Below are positions 1 to 9,432 of a DNA stretch of 64,000 bases, in pieces. The notes beneath the pieces are model-generated. The model did not search any database. It saw only the letters and a program-made list of their open reading frames with translations, and had not been told where the DNA came from. How positions within the stretch are numbered: position 1 is the stretch's first letter; every line of letters starts with the position of its first letter. Where the stretch lies: the NCBI RefSeq assembly GCF_022267315.1, contig NZ_JAIKLE010000019.1, forward strand, positions 1 to 64,000. The letters are read 5' to 3'. The translations under genes and the position numbers were made by a program. The stretch comes from Maribellus maritimus. GTDB taxonomy: Bacteria > Bacteroidota > Bacteroidia > Bacteroidales > Prolixibacteraceae.

Positions 1-3000
1 CATTCGCCATCCCAGATGTCAATATTATCAACAAAGAACCATGCAGCAGAAGTGGTACCGGTTGTTTTGAATGCGATACGTTTGTATGCAGAGTTGATGT
101 ACATTGCATATGTATCATCATTTGGTCCGCCGTGCATAATAACACCCTGGTAATCTGTATATGTTGCATCGGGTTTTACCCATGCGCTAAGTGTCAGCTG
201 GTCCTGTACCTCACAAAAGCAGTGTCCCAGGTTAATGTGGCCTTTACCTGTGAATTGCAGGCCGCCTGCATTTGCTCCATCACATCTGTTTTCTTCATTG
301 ATTATTGAGCCGTCGTTTGATCCTTTTGAGTCGATAACTGTTGCTCCCGAAGCTTCTTCAAACAGGTATTCAGAAAATGGAGAAGAATTATCTTGAAAAA
401 CAACGTTGATCAATGCAGAAATTGAATTTGATACATTTCCAGCTTCATCTTTTGTCCAGGCGAACAGTTCAAAGGAGCCGCTTGAAGTAAAAGTGTATGA
501 ATCAGGAACTGAGGCCGACCAGTTTTGGTCGTCAGCAGCTGGTGTGTTCTCGGATTCAGTAATCAGATACCCGGTAATAGCTTTATTGTCAGAAGCTTCA
601 AATGTTAAAACCGGAATTTCCAGAGAAGAAGTTATTTCTGGTACTGAGAAAGCAGAGATAACCGGGGCTGTTAAATCATCAGAGCTTGCATTTGTTTCGT
701 CGTTATTTACTACTGCGAAGATGTTAATTGTCACAGTTGCAGAAGCAGACAGCGGATCTGTGGCGTCATCGATAACAGTAACAAACAGTTCGATTGTCTT
801 ATCTGCAGAAGCGTATATGTCGGTATTTGCAAATATCTCTCCGGTTTTAGAATCGATATAAAATAAATTTTCGCTGTTTCCTCCTGTTATAGAGTAGTTT
901 AGGGTTTGTTCATCCGGATCGTTTGCTACCAGTTGGCCGATAATTGTATTAGCAGCTACATGTGAGTCAATTTCAAAAAACTGGTTTTGGATTTCAGGTC
1001 TCTGATTAGTGTTAATATTTTCTGCATTTGTTCCGATAAGGATTTTTGAAGTAAAGGGCTGCAGTGTTATTGTTCCACTAATCGGATTGCCATCAACATC
1101 GAGGTATACAGAGCTTCCAAGGTTAAATGTTTTTGCCTGTTTTGTATTATTGTAAATTAACTTTTCAGTTTTCCCGTTATCGAGGGGAGTCCCGTCAAAA
1201 GTTGAATTTCCATCGTGGCCAGTGACAGATTTCCATTGAGCATATGTTTTGTACGAATAGTCCTTTGTATTTGCGAATGGCGTATCCCTGTGCTTATCAA
1301 TGTATTTGTTGTTATTAATATCAACAATAGAGCTTTCATTTGAATTTAATATACCCAGAGTTGCTTTTGAAGTCGAACCGGAAGAGGCAATGTTTAGGAT
1401 AATATTATTTTTGATACTGTTGTCTGATGCTCCGAATGAACCGGTAGCCCTATATCCGCTGCCGTTATCATAAACGGTATTGTTTGAAACACTAATAAAC
1501 CTGTTGTTATGTAAAAATATTGCATAGTATGAAGATCTTGCTATTGTATTATTTTCAATTGTAATATGATGGATGCGGTCATCCATGTAAATGCCTGCAC
1601 CTTGTTTCGTGCTTGATGTGCACCCTTCGGTATTTCCAGGTACGTTATCAATAATATTTCCACGGATTTCAGAGTATTGACATCCGGGGTCTGAAGTACT
1701 GGTGTTATAGCAATAAATACCACCGCCATCCTGTGTTGTAAGACACGTATTCTTAATATAATTGTATTCGATTACTGTATAGGGTGCAGCAAAAAAGCCA
1801 ATTCCGTTGTACCCAATGTTTTCTATGTGGTTGTACCTGACTTTGCTATGTTCACCAAGAATAATTATACCTCTTTTTCCTTGTGGTGAGCCCAAACCGC
1901 CAACGCCAAAATTTTCAAAAAGGCCAATATTTTTAATTGTATTGTCTTCAAAAGTATGATAGGTACCGTAGGCTTTTATCCCATCGTGATTGGCACCGAT
2001 GATAGTATTGTTTGTAAATGTCAGATTTTTTGCAGAACCGGAGCTAATTTCAACTCCAATATTGTCCGGATAACTGATTTCGCAGTTTTTAATAGTTATA
2101 TAGTCACAATCCCCCATTGTTATTCCATTTCCATTGGAATGCAGGAATTCAATGTTTTCAAGGGTAATGTAATTTTTAGAATTGATAACCACAGCATTTT
2201 CGAGAACCGAAGCTCTAACAGTGTAATTTTCAGGCGAATCTCCGTTGGGGGTCCACAGATACAAATATTTACTGTTTTTGTCATAGTACCATTCACCTGC
2301 GGCATCCAGATATTTTAAGTTATTCAGTAATACAAATCCTTCTCCCGTATTTAGGCTGTAAAGCGGTGCTTGTGAGATATTGATGGTTTGTGAAGAAGAA
2401 CTGGTAACGGTAGATGTAGATGTTGACCATTCTTTGTCACGGAAAACGATAACTGAACCTGAGTAATCAATTTCACCGTTGATAGCTGTTGATTTGAATT
2501 GCGTAGAACTGTTAACAGAAGATATCTTAAAATAACCGCTGTTAGGATACCTTGCCGAGCGTACAGGGTTGTCATTAATAAATACCCTATCAATACTTTG
2601 AGCACTAATGGAAGCCCTGTATATATTCCCGGAATAGACAGACCATCCGGACACGGCAGTTGAATTATAAATTTTTGGTTTTTCTCCTGTTCCGTAAGCT
2701 CCAAAAACGATTGGATTTCCTGAGCTACCAGACACATTGATTGTTAGAGTACCAACCCATTGGTCTCCACGATTGAAAAGTATTTGATCTCCGGGGCTTG
2801 GAGAAAAGCTGTTTACTTTTTCCAACGTACGCCAGGCCTGACTCGAACTAGTGCCGGAGTTGTTGTCGTTTCCGGCAGAGCTAACATAGTAAGTGGTAGC
2901 GAAACCATTACTGGCAAGGAATACCAATAAAATAGCTGACAAAACAATTTCTCTGAATGAGAGTAATTTATTTTTTAAAAATAAATCACCAATGACACCC

Positions 3001-3035
3001 TTGGTAAGGGTATAACCTTTCCGATTTAAAAACAT
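1..3035 (-). CDS. Secreted right-handed beta-helix / cadherin-like / LamG protein (C-terminus cut by window edge)
   Basis: The frame is open from an ATG at 3035 to the left edge with no stop, so only the C-terminus is missing. A hydrophobic export signal near residues 25-46 is followed by YYVSSAGNDNNSGTSSSQAW, the usual opening of secreted parallel beta-helix (pectate-lyase-like) proteins. A long beta-helix follows, then a cadherin-like module (ANDPDE, DPLSASATV), an Ig-like spacer, and a LamG domain beginning with EYLFEEASG near residue 888. It is a close paralog of the next gene, module for module, so a tandem duplication is likely. A -7 box at 3078-3085 supports this start. By analogy the missing end should carry a T9SS sorting domain. 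Function is inferred as surface or secreted polysaccharide binding or cleavage; no catalytic residues were identified. Confidence 0.85.
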   Translation of the reverse strand, partial: MFLNRKGYTLTKGVIGDLFLKNKLLSFREIVLSAILLVFLASNGFATTYYVSSAGNDNNSGTSSSQAWRTLEKVNSFSPSPGDQILFNRGDQWVGTLTINVSGSSGNPIVFGAYGTGEKPKIYNSTAVSGWSVYSGNIYRASISAQSIDRVFINDNPVRSARYPNSGYFKISSVNSSTQFKSTAINGEIDYSGSVIVFRDKEWSTSTSTVTSSSSQTINISQAPLYSLNTGEGFVLLNNLKYLDAAGEWYYDKNSKYLYLWTPNGDSPENYTVRASVLENAVVINSKNYITLENIEFLHSNGNGITMGDCDYITIKNCEISYPDNIGVEISSGSAKNLTFTNNTIIGANHDGIKAYGTYHTFEDNTIKNIGLFENFGVGGLGSPQGKRGIIILGEHSKVRYNHIENIGYNGIGFFAAPYTVIEYNYIKNTCLTTQDGGGIYCYNTSTSDPGCQYSEIRGNIIDNVPGNTEGCTSSTKQGAGIYMDDRIHHITIENNTIARSSYYAIFLHNNRFISVSNNTVYDNGSGYRATGSFGASDNSIKNNIILNIASSGSTSKATLGILNSNESSIVDINNNKYIDKHRDTPFANTKDYSYKTYAQWKSVTGHDGNSTFDGTPLDNGKTEKLIYNNTKQAKTFNLGSSVYLDVDGNPISGTITLQPFTSKILIGTNAENINTNQRPEIQNQFFEIDSHVAANTIIGQLVANDPDEQTLNYSITGGNSENLFYIDSKTGEIFANTDIYASADKTIELFVTVIDDATDPLSASATVTINIFAVVNNDETNASSDDLTAPVISAFSVPEITSSLEIPVLTFEASDNKAITGYLITESENTPAADDQNWSASVPDSYTFTSSGSFELFAWTKDEAGNVSNSISALINVVFQDNSSPFSEYLFEEASGATVIDSKGSNDGSIINEENRCDGANAGGLQFTGKGHINLGHCFCEVQDQLTLSAWVKPDATYTDYQGVIMHGGPNDDTYAMYINSAYKRIAFKTTGTTSAAWFFVDNIDIWDGE

Positions 3036-3077
3036 AAGTAAAATATTTAAACGTCCAATTTGATTTTGTATCGGTAG

Positions 3078-3085
3078 CAAAAGTA
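3078..3085 (-). promoter_or_regulatory. Bacteroidota -7 box for the partial beta-helix gene
   Basis: On the minus strand this reads TACTTTTG, matching TAnnTTTG. It lies about 43 nt upstream of the ATG at 3035. A clear -33 TTTG was not seen. Confidence 0.4.
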
Positions 3086-3336
3086 TCAATTAGGATTAAA
3101 ACAGGGGTTGGGCAAAATGCCTATTTTACTATCGGTAAAGTGCTGAAAGTTAAACTGTATAAGTCTAACAGGTTTTGAGAGTTTGTTTCCAATAGATTAA
3201 ATTGGACGAAACTTTGGTCAGTAAAATGGTGTTAACATAATATTTTTCAGAGTCGGATACCTTGGGTTATCAGGGAAAGGCGAAGAAAATTATTAGGTTA
3301 AACAAACTTTTTTCTTACCATGTGCAATAGCTGCTA

Positions 3337-3381
3337 AAAAAAACAACTCTACTTATTAAAGCTATATTTTAACAAGTAGAG
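3337..3381 (-). terminator. Rho-independent terminator of the second beta-helix gene
   Basis: The minus strand shows a 13-bp stem (CTCTACTTGTTAA with TTAATAAGTAGAG, one mismatch) followed by TTGTTTTTTTT. It sits about 110 nt past the stop at 3489 and separates the two paralogs into different transcripts. The rest of 3036-3488 holds only this terminator and the promoter of the first paralog. Confidence 0.85.
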
Positions 3382-3488
3382 CTGAAATCTGAATTTTTAC
3401 GCAATGTGGGTTGTCAATTTTGAGCTGAATGACAAGTTTATTTATGAGACAGCTTAATATCGTGCATATAAAGATTAAAATTTAATAT

Positions 3489-6400
3489 TTACTTTATCAT
3501 TAATTTTTTTGTATTTGTTCCGTAGTTTGTTTTGGATACCACAAAGTATAATCCAGGAGTTAAATTTTCTAAATTAATTCTTGTCAATTTGTTTACAATC
3601 AATTGGCTGATCTGAACTACCCCGTTACTATCTATTATTTCCAGTAAAGCATTAGAGTCTGGAGGAAATCCATAGTCAATATTTATAAATGAACCTGTTG
3701 TCGGGTTAGGATAAATTATAAAGTCAGAAGACGGATTAATCTTTATTGAACTAAGATTCTCATTGCTTCTATAATCTTCAGTCTGCACGTTGTTGAAATT
3801 ATAATCCGAATTAAAGGTTAAAGACTTATTGGATGTGTTTTCTGTTGCTGTAGAATCGTCTGTACTATTTTCAGTATACGATTCCACAGTAAGCAAAGTT
3901 GTGACAATGCTATCGCAGCCGGTTACAGAACTTAGTGTTCTTAAGTATTCACCCTCTTCTGTCCACCCCAGATAGCTTTCACCTTTTTGAATGGTAACTT
4001 CTTCAGTTATTTCATAATTGGGGTTTACAATTAATTCAGTAGTAATAATGCTATCCGTTCCCAAAAGAGTTGTTAAGATTTGTTCATAAGTTCCGGTTTC
4101 TGTCCATCCCAGATAATTATCTCCTTCGCAGATTGTTATGGATTCAATAGTGTAAGCAGACGAAGAAATTAGTGGTTGCTGAGGTTTATTAAAAAGTTCG
4201 CTTATTTGCTCAATGGTTAATGCGTAGTTATAGATTCTAACCTCGTCGATTAGTCCTTTGTATAGGAGAGTTGGCTTCTCAGTATCTCTTCCGGCTCCAA
4301 TTAATAAATTGTATCCTTCTCCAGCCGAGATATTTCCTTCATTAACCGATCTTCCAATAACTATGTTATCTAAATAGATAATTTTTTCAGTGCCGTTATA
4401 AACGGCTGTGATATTATGCCATTCCCCATCCCATAGTTCATCTGTTTTATCGATAGCAAGCCATGGTTCCGAAGTCTCGGTTGTTTTAAAAGCGATTCGT
4501 TTAAATGTTTGATTAATGTATATAGCATAGGTATCAAAATCTGATCCTCCATGCATAATAATTCCCTGATAACCGAAAAATTTTGGATCTGGCTTTATCC
4601 ATGCACTGAGTGTTATTTGGTCCTCGATTTTTTCGGCAAAGCATTCCCCTAAATTGATATAATTTGAACCATCAAGTTTCAATCCACTACCTATAATTCC
4701 CTCTGTTCTGGTTTCTTTATTGTAAATAGTTCCGTCATTGGGACCTTGTGAGTCATATACTAACGGACCGGACTCTTCTTCAAATAGATACTCAGAAAAT
4801 GATCTGTTTAAATCTATCTCTACCTGTGTTGAATAAGAATTTGAAATATTTCCTGCCTGATCTTTTGTCCACGCGTAAAGAATCGAAGTTTCGGCTGAAC
4901 TTGCAAGAAAAGTATCAGGTGCGGAGGAGAGCCATGCTGAATCAGTTGCCGATGGCTTAAGCCCCGTTTCGGTAATTAGGTATCCTGCAACTCCGTTGTC
5001 GTCGGTAGCTTCGAATGTTAAAACAGGAATAGATAAAGTGTTTATTGATTCCTGGACTGTAAAGGAAGTGATTGATGGCGGATTAACATCTAAAATCAGC
5101 CCCGTTTCATCACTTTTAGTTGCCAAAATATAAATCATTACAACTGCTGAGGCAGATAACGGATTCGTTCCATCATCCGTTGCAGTAACAATCAATTCAA
5201 TGGTTTTATCTTGAGCTACAGAAATATCTTTGGTTGAGTATATCCTACCGGTTGATGATTCGATATAAAACAAATTTTCATTATTTCCTCCTTCTATTGA
5301 AAAAGTAAGGTTTTGGTTTTCGTCAGGGTCGTTGGCCAATACTTGCCCTACGACCCCCTCCGCAGGGAGCTCATCTTTTATTTCAAAAGATTGTCCATTT
5401 ATTTCAGGTTCTCGGTTTGTATCAATATTTTCGATATTTGTCCCGATAAGAATTTTAGAGGTGAAAGGTTTTAAAGTAATTTTTCCTGTAACCTGATTTC
5501 CATCGGAATCCAGATAAACCGTATTTCCCAGATTTATTGTTTTTTCTTGTTTGGTGTTGTTATATATTAATTTTTCTGCTTCGCCGGCACTTAATGGTTT
5601 AGAGTCAATCGTAGAGTTCGAATCGCCTCCGCTAATTGACCTCCATTGTGAAAAAGTTTTATATGTATAGTCTTTTGTATTTGCAAAAGGTGTATCTCGG
5701 TGTTTATCGATATATTTGTTACTGTTAATTTTAACAATAGACGATTCAGAAGAATTTATTAATCCGAGAGTTGCTTTTTTCCCAGAGCCTGATGAGGAAA
5801 TATTTAAAAAGGTGTTGTTCTGTATACTGTTTTGAGTTGCCCCAAATGAGCCTGTTACGCGGAAACCACTTCCGTTATCAAAGATTGTATTGTTTGAGAC
5901 GGTAATATATCTGTTATTGTGAAGATATATGGCATAATAGGAAGCTCTTGCTACAGTGTTATTTTCAATAATAATGTGGTGGATACGATCATCCATATAA
6001 ATACCCGCGCCTTGTTTTAAGGTTGTGGTACAGCCATCAATATTTCCGGGAACATTGTCAACAATATTTCCGCGAATCTCTGAGTATTGACAACCTGGTG
6101 CCAAAACACTTCTGTTATAGCAGTATATCCCACCTCCATCTTGTGTTGTAAGACATGTATTTTTGATATAGTTATATTCAATTTTTGTATATGGTGCATC
6201 GAAGAAACCAATTCCATTATACCCAATATTTTCAATATGGTTGTATTGTATTTGAGAGTAACCACCAATTATACTTATTCCTCTTCCTGCCATCGGGTCT
6301 CCAAGACCGCCAATGCCAAAATTCTCAAATAATCGAATATTTTTTATTGTATTATCCGAAATTGTATGATAAGTTCCATCAACTTTTAAACCATCGTGGT

Positions 6401-7406
6401 TTGCTCCATTAATCATGTTATTCGAAATTGTTACATGGCTTGAAGCAATGGAATTAATCGTCATCCCTCGGTTATCGGGATATAGAATATTGTTGTTGTT
6501 GATCGTAATATGTAGTGATTTGCTAACATAAACCGCATCAGTGTTTGAATGTAGTAGGTTCAGATTTTCGATATTGACATAGAATCTGCCGTCGATATAA
6601 ACTGCATAATCTTTGGTCGAAGCCCGAATTGTATAATTTTCCGGAGAATCATTATTCGGTGTCCAAAGATATAGTGTCCCTGAGTTTTTATCGTAGTACC
6701 ATTCTCCAGCCTCATCCAGAAATTCCAGCTTACCAACTAAAACAAAACCTTTACCTACACCTAGTCCGTATAGTGGAGCAGATGCCAGCGTAATGGTTTG
6801 AGAGGAAGAGCCGGATACATTTTTAGAGGAGATTGACCATTCTTTGTCGCGTATTACTGCCATTGCACCACCGTAATTTATCCCTCCGTTTAAATCTTTA
6901 GAAGTAAATTTGTTTGCTGCATTTACAGAACTTATGTCAAAATAACCGTTATTTGGATACCTGGCGGATCTTAGCCGGAGATTGTCGTTAATAAAAACCT
7001 GTTCGATTTTATCAGCAGAGACTTTAGCTTTATAGATGTTTCCGGAATGAATTTCCCAATTGGTCACTTTCTCCGAATTATAGATTTTAGGATTTTCTCC
7101 AGAGCCATATGCTCCATAGACGACAGGATTACCCGAAGAACCAGAGCCACCTGCTTTTAATGTGCCAACCCAGCTATTCCCTCTTTTAAAGAGAATTTGA
7201 TCTCCCGGGCCGGGATAAAAGCTGTTTACTTTTTTCAGTGTTTGCCAGGCCTCGGTAGGACTGGTTCCGGAATTATTATCATTTCCGGAGTTACTGACAT
7301 AGTAAACGGTTGCATAACTGCTGGCAGTAGAAACTACCAGAAAAAACAAAATCGGGAAAATATAGATAAATTTCTTTATAAGAATTAATCTCTCCCCTTT
7401 CAACAT
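3489..7406 (-). CDS. T9SS-exported beta-helix / cadherin-like / LamG protein
   Basis: A 1305-residue secreted protein when started at the ATG at 7406. An upstream ATG at 7529 is open in frame, but a good promoter (7490-7518) would start transcription inside that extension, and a classic signal peptide begins at 7406 (MLKGERLILIKKF, cleavage after SSYA). Domains: parallel beta-helix about 34-540 with many NN-x-I turns; cadherin-like about 664-760; Ig-like spacer; LamG about 868-1070; two copies of a WTE-x-G-x-Y / GTDS or GCDS repeat about 1085-1172; and a T9SS type A sorting domain from IYPNPTTG (about 1230) to the end (GLYFVVSK, KKLMIK). It is probably attached to or released from the cell surface by the type IX system. 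A polysaccharide lyase or glycan-binding role is plausible; no active site was assigned. Confidence 0.9.
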   Translation of the reverse strand: MLKGERLILIKKFIYIFPILFFLVVSTASSYATVYYVSNSGNDNNSGTSPTEAWQTLKKVNSFYPGPGDQILFKRGNSWVGTLKAGGSGSSGNPVVYGAYGSGENPKIYNSEKVTNWEIHSGNIYKAKVSADKIEQVFINDNLRLRSARYPNNGYFDISSVNAANKFTSKDLNGGINYGGAMAVIRDKEWSISSKNVSGSSSQTITLASAPLYGLGVGKGFVLVGKLEFLDEAGEWYYDKNSGTLYLWTPNNDSPENYTIRASTKDYAVYIDGRFYVNIENLNLLHSNTDAVYVSKSLHITINNNNILYPDNRGMTINSIASSHVTISNNMINGANHDGLKVDGTYHTISDNTIKNIRLFENFGIGGLGDPMAGRGISIIGGYSQIQYNHIENIGYNGIGFFDAPYTKIEYNYIKNTCLTTQDGGGIYCYNRSVLAPGCQYSEIRGNIVDNVPGNIDGCTTTLKQGAGIYMDDRIHHIIIENNTVARASYYAIYLHNNRYITVSNNTIFDNGSGFRVTGSFGATQNSIQNNTFLNISSSGSGKKATLGLINSSESSIVKINSNKYIDKHRDTPFANTKDYTYKTFSQWRSISGGDSNSTIDSKPLSAGEAEKLIYNNTKQEKTINLGNTVYLDSDGNQVTGKITLKPFTSKILIGTNIENIDTNREPEINGQSFEIKDELPAEGVVGQVLANDPDENQNLTFSIEGGNNENLFYIESSTGRIYSTKDISVAQDKTIELIVTATDDGTNPLSASAVVMIYILATKSDETGLILDVNPPSITSFTVQESINTLSIPVLTFEATDDNGVAGYLITETGLKPSATDSAWLSSAPDTFLASSAETSILYAWTKDQAGNISNSYSTQVEIDLNRSFSEYLFEEESGPLVYDSQGPNDGTIYNKETRTEGIIGSGLKLDGSNYINLGECFAEKIEDQITLSAWIKPDPKFFGYQGIIMHGGSDFDTYAIYINQTFKRIAFKTTETSEPWLAIDKTDELWDGEWHNITAVYNGTEKIIYLDNIVIGRSVNEGNISAGEGYNLLIGAGRDTEKPTLLYKGLIDEVRIYNYALTIEQISELFNKPQQPLISSSAYTIESITICEGDNYLGWTETGTYEQILTTLLGTDSIITTELIVNPNYEITEEVTIQKGESYLGWTEEGEYLRTLSSVTGCDSIVTTLLTVESYTENSTDDSTATENTSNKSLTFNSDYNFNNVQTEDYRSNENLSSIKINPSSDFIIYPNPTTGSFINIDYGFPPDSNALLEIIDSNGVVQISQLIVNKLTRINLENLTPGLYFVVSKTNYGTNTKKLMIK

Positions 7407-7489
7407 TAAAAATGTTGAGCCTAAATTTGAAAACACCATGGACATACTTAACAATATAATTACAAATAGATTCAAACTCAATAACGTTT

Positions 7490-7518
7490 CAAAGATAGGA
7501 AAAAGTATATTTTTCAAA
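7490..7518 (-). promoter_or_regulatory. Promoter of the second beta-helix gene
   Basis: On the minus strand, TTTG (7518-7515), 17 nt, then TATCTTTG (7497-7490), matching the Bacteroidota sigma pattern TTTG/TAnnTTTG. The expected start of transcription near 7483 excludes a translation start at 7529 and supports 7406. Confidence 0.55.
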
Positions 7519-7687
7519 ATAAGTGTCAATATGATAGAGAGTTACAATATTTAAATATTTTACATAATGTTAGAATGTCGACGAAGTTTTGATAATTAGA
7601 ATTTTTCTTAGAATTTATTATAATAGAGGCTTTCTTATTTAAAGTTGTATTTAACAATTGTTCTGATCCTTGGTTCTTTTTTTGGAT

Positions 7688-7704
7688 AATTTTGTCACAA
7701 AATT
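7688..7704. promoter_or_regulatory. Perfect 17-bp dyad, possible operator
   Basis: AATTTTGT-C-ACAAAATT is a perfect palindrome around a single central base, about 170 bp upstream of the beta-helix promoter. No gene covers it. A regulator-binding site is only a guess. I see nothing else in 7705-8074. Confidence 0.25.
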
Positions 7705-8074
7705 TACGCAATCGATATTCTAATAAATGATAAAGGTTTATATAGAAATATTCTATAAGATTTCAGAAACAAAATGATACCTGACTTCGCAATTGAACAA
7801 TAATATGTTATATTAGGGCGTATAGTATTTTTATAATTTAGAATCACTTTAAATAATAAAGAGTCGTTATTGCCCCTTTGCTATAGGTTGCTAATGTTTT
7901 GTTAACATAAGGGTAACACTAAGATAACACCGTGGCTTGCTTTCACTCAACGATTTTTTGTTCACTAATTTAAGTGACAAATACCGAATGTTAAATAATC
8001 ATAATAAAAATTATAAGTTTTTAATTATTAAAGAGAGCGAACTACCAAAAATAGAAAATGTAGGTGATATTTAA

Positions 8075-8109
8075 TAAAAAAAAGGATGACTAATTAATTA
8101 GCCATCCTT
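8075..8109 (-). terminator. Terminator of the 331-residue aldolase gene
   Basis: The minus strand reads AAGGATGGCTAATT / AATTAGTCATCCTT (one mismatch) followed by TTTTTTA, starting 27 nt past the stop at 8136. Confidence 0.8.
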
Positions 8110-8135
8110 CCTAATTGTTCAATTTCTTATTTTTT

Positions 8136-9131
8136 TTAAGCCTGCCCTGCTGAACCTAAAACATTCTCGTTTTTGTGTTTATACAATTCTTTTAATGAGT
8201 CACGGGCAGGCCCCAGATATTTTCTTGGATCAAATTCACCTGGTTTTTCAGCCATAACTTTGCGAATAGCAGCTGTCATTGCCAAACGTCCGTCAGAATC
8301 AATATTGATTTTGCAAACAGCCGATTTTGCTGCCTTGCGCAACCATTCTTCCGGAATACCTACTGCATCTTTTAATGCTCCGCCGAATTGGTTAATAATA
8401 GCCACCTGGTCTTGTGGAACTGATGAAGAACCATGAAGAACAATTGGGAAGCCTGGAATACGTTTTTCAATTTCTTCCAGAATATCAAAACGAAGCATTG
8501 GCGGAATTAAAACTCCATCTTCATTTTTAGTGCATTGTTCTGGTGTAAATTTGTTTGCACCGTGGGAAGTGCCGATTGAAATTGCCAGCGAATCAACACC
8601 TGTTTTGGCAACAAAGTCTTCTACTTCTTCCGGACGGGTATAAGTTGATTTTTCGGCAACTACATCGTCTTCAACCCCTGCCAAAACTCCAAGCTCTCCT
8701 TCAACAGTTACACCATGTGCGTGAGCATATTCAACTACTTTTTTGGTTAATGCAACATTTTCTTCGTAGGAATGATGCGAACCATCAATCATAACAGATG
8801 AAAATCCATTGTCGATACAATCTTTACAAAGTTCGAAAGTATCGCCATGGTCGAGATGAAGAACAATCGGAATTTCATATCCCAGTTCTTTTACATATTC
8901 AACAGCACCTTTGGCCATGTTGCGCAACAAAGTTGCGTTGGCATACTTACGTGCACCTGACGAAACCTGTAAAATAACCGGCGACTTTGTATCAACGCAG
9001 GCCTGCAGAATGGCCTGCAATTGTTCTAAATTATTAAAATTGTATGCAGGAATTGCGTATCCACCTGCAACAGCTTTGGCAAATAAATCTTTACTATTTA
9101 CCAGACCTAAATCTTTATAACTTACTGTCAT
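8136..9131 (-). CDS. fba: Class II fructose-bisphosphate aldolase (331-residue type)
   Basis: Zinc-dependent aldolase that interconverts fructose 1,6-bisphosphate with dihydroxyacetone phosphate and glyceraldehyde 3-phosphate in cytosolic glycolysis and gluconeogenesis. Family hallmarks: PAYNFNN at 28-34, the HLDHG metal/active-site motif at 92-96, MIDGSHH at 114-120, VEGELG at 143-148 and VLHGSSSVP in the C-terminal half. Length 331 fits the family, and the protein is complete. It has its own terminator and is transcribed away from a second, more distant class II aldolase (9433). The ketose-bisphosphate family also includes tagatose-bisphosphate aldolases, so the exact substrate is not proven; the sequence and length favour the fructose enzyme. 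Confidence 0.9.
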   Translation of the reverse strand: MTVSYKDLGLVNSKDLFAKAVAGGYAIPAYNFNNLEQLQAILQACVDTKSPVILQVSSGARKYANATLLRNMAKGAVEYVKELGYEIPIVLHLDHGDTFELCKDCIDNGFSSVMIDGSHHSYEENVALTKKVVEYAHAHGVTVEGELGVLAGVEDDVVAEKSTYTRPEEVEDFVAKTGVDSLAISIGTSHGANKFTPEQCTKNEDGVLIPPMLRFDILEEIEKRIPGFPIVLHGSSSVPQDQVAIINQFGGALKDAVGIPEEWLRKAAKSAVCKINIDSDGRLAMTAAIRKVMAEKPGEFDPRKYLGPARDSLKELYKHKNENVLGSAGQA

Positions 9132-9357
9132 TTTTATTTGAGTTAGATTTGATTTTTAATTTTTGGTGGGTGAAAGTAATTAAAATTCAATAATTCATTC
9201 GGATTTAAAAACCGGGAAATATAAAATTTAACTTTAATATTTTGGTTCAATAAAAAATGTCGGAAGAATAATGGTTTCCCTAATTCAGAATGAATTAATG
9301 AATTGTGAATCAGCAATATTAAATAATGAAGAATTTAATCTTCGTTAACATCGTAAT

Positions 9358-9389
9358 TTTGCACTCCAAGAACTGAAATCGTAATTTTG
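9358..9389 (+). promoter_or_regulatory. Promoter of the fbaA-type aldolase gene with duplicated -7 motif
   Basis: TTTG at 9358-9361, 20 nt, then TAATTTTG at 9382-9389. The 12-mer ATCGTAATTTTG also occurs at 9350-9361, so two -7 boxes lie 28 bp apart. The rest of the 301-bp divergent gap 9132-9432 is AT-rich, with no clear promoter for the leftward aldolase. Confidence 0.5.
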
Positions 9390-9432
9390 TGTTGTTTTTA
9401 AGTAATCAATAATAAATTAAATATTTGAAATT

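Noticed and set aside
7407-7529. N-terminal extension of the second beta-helix protein from the ATG at 7529
   Set aside because: The best promoter lies inside the extension, and a standard signal peptide begins at 7406.
7526-7711. 61-codon minus frame upstream of the second beta-helix gene
   Set aside because: Lies over the promoter and dyad region, has low-complexity Asn/Lys-rich sequence and no family features.
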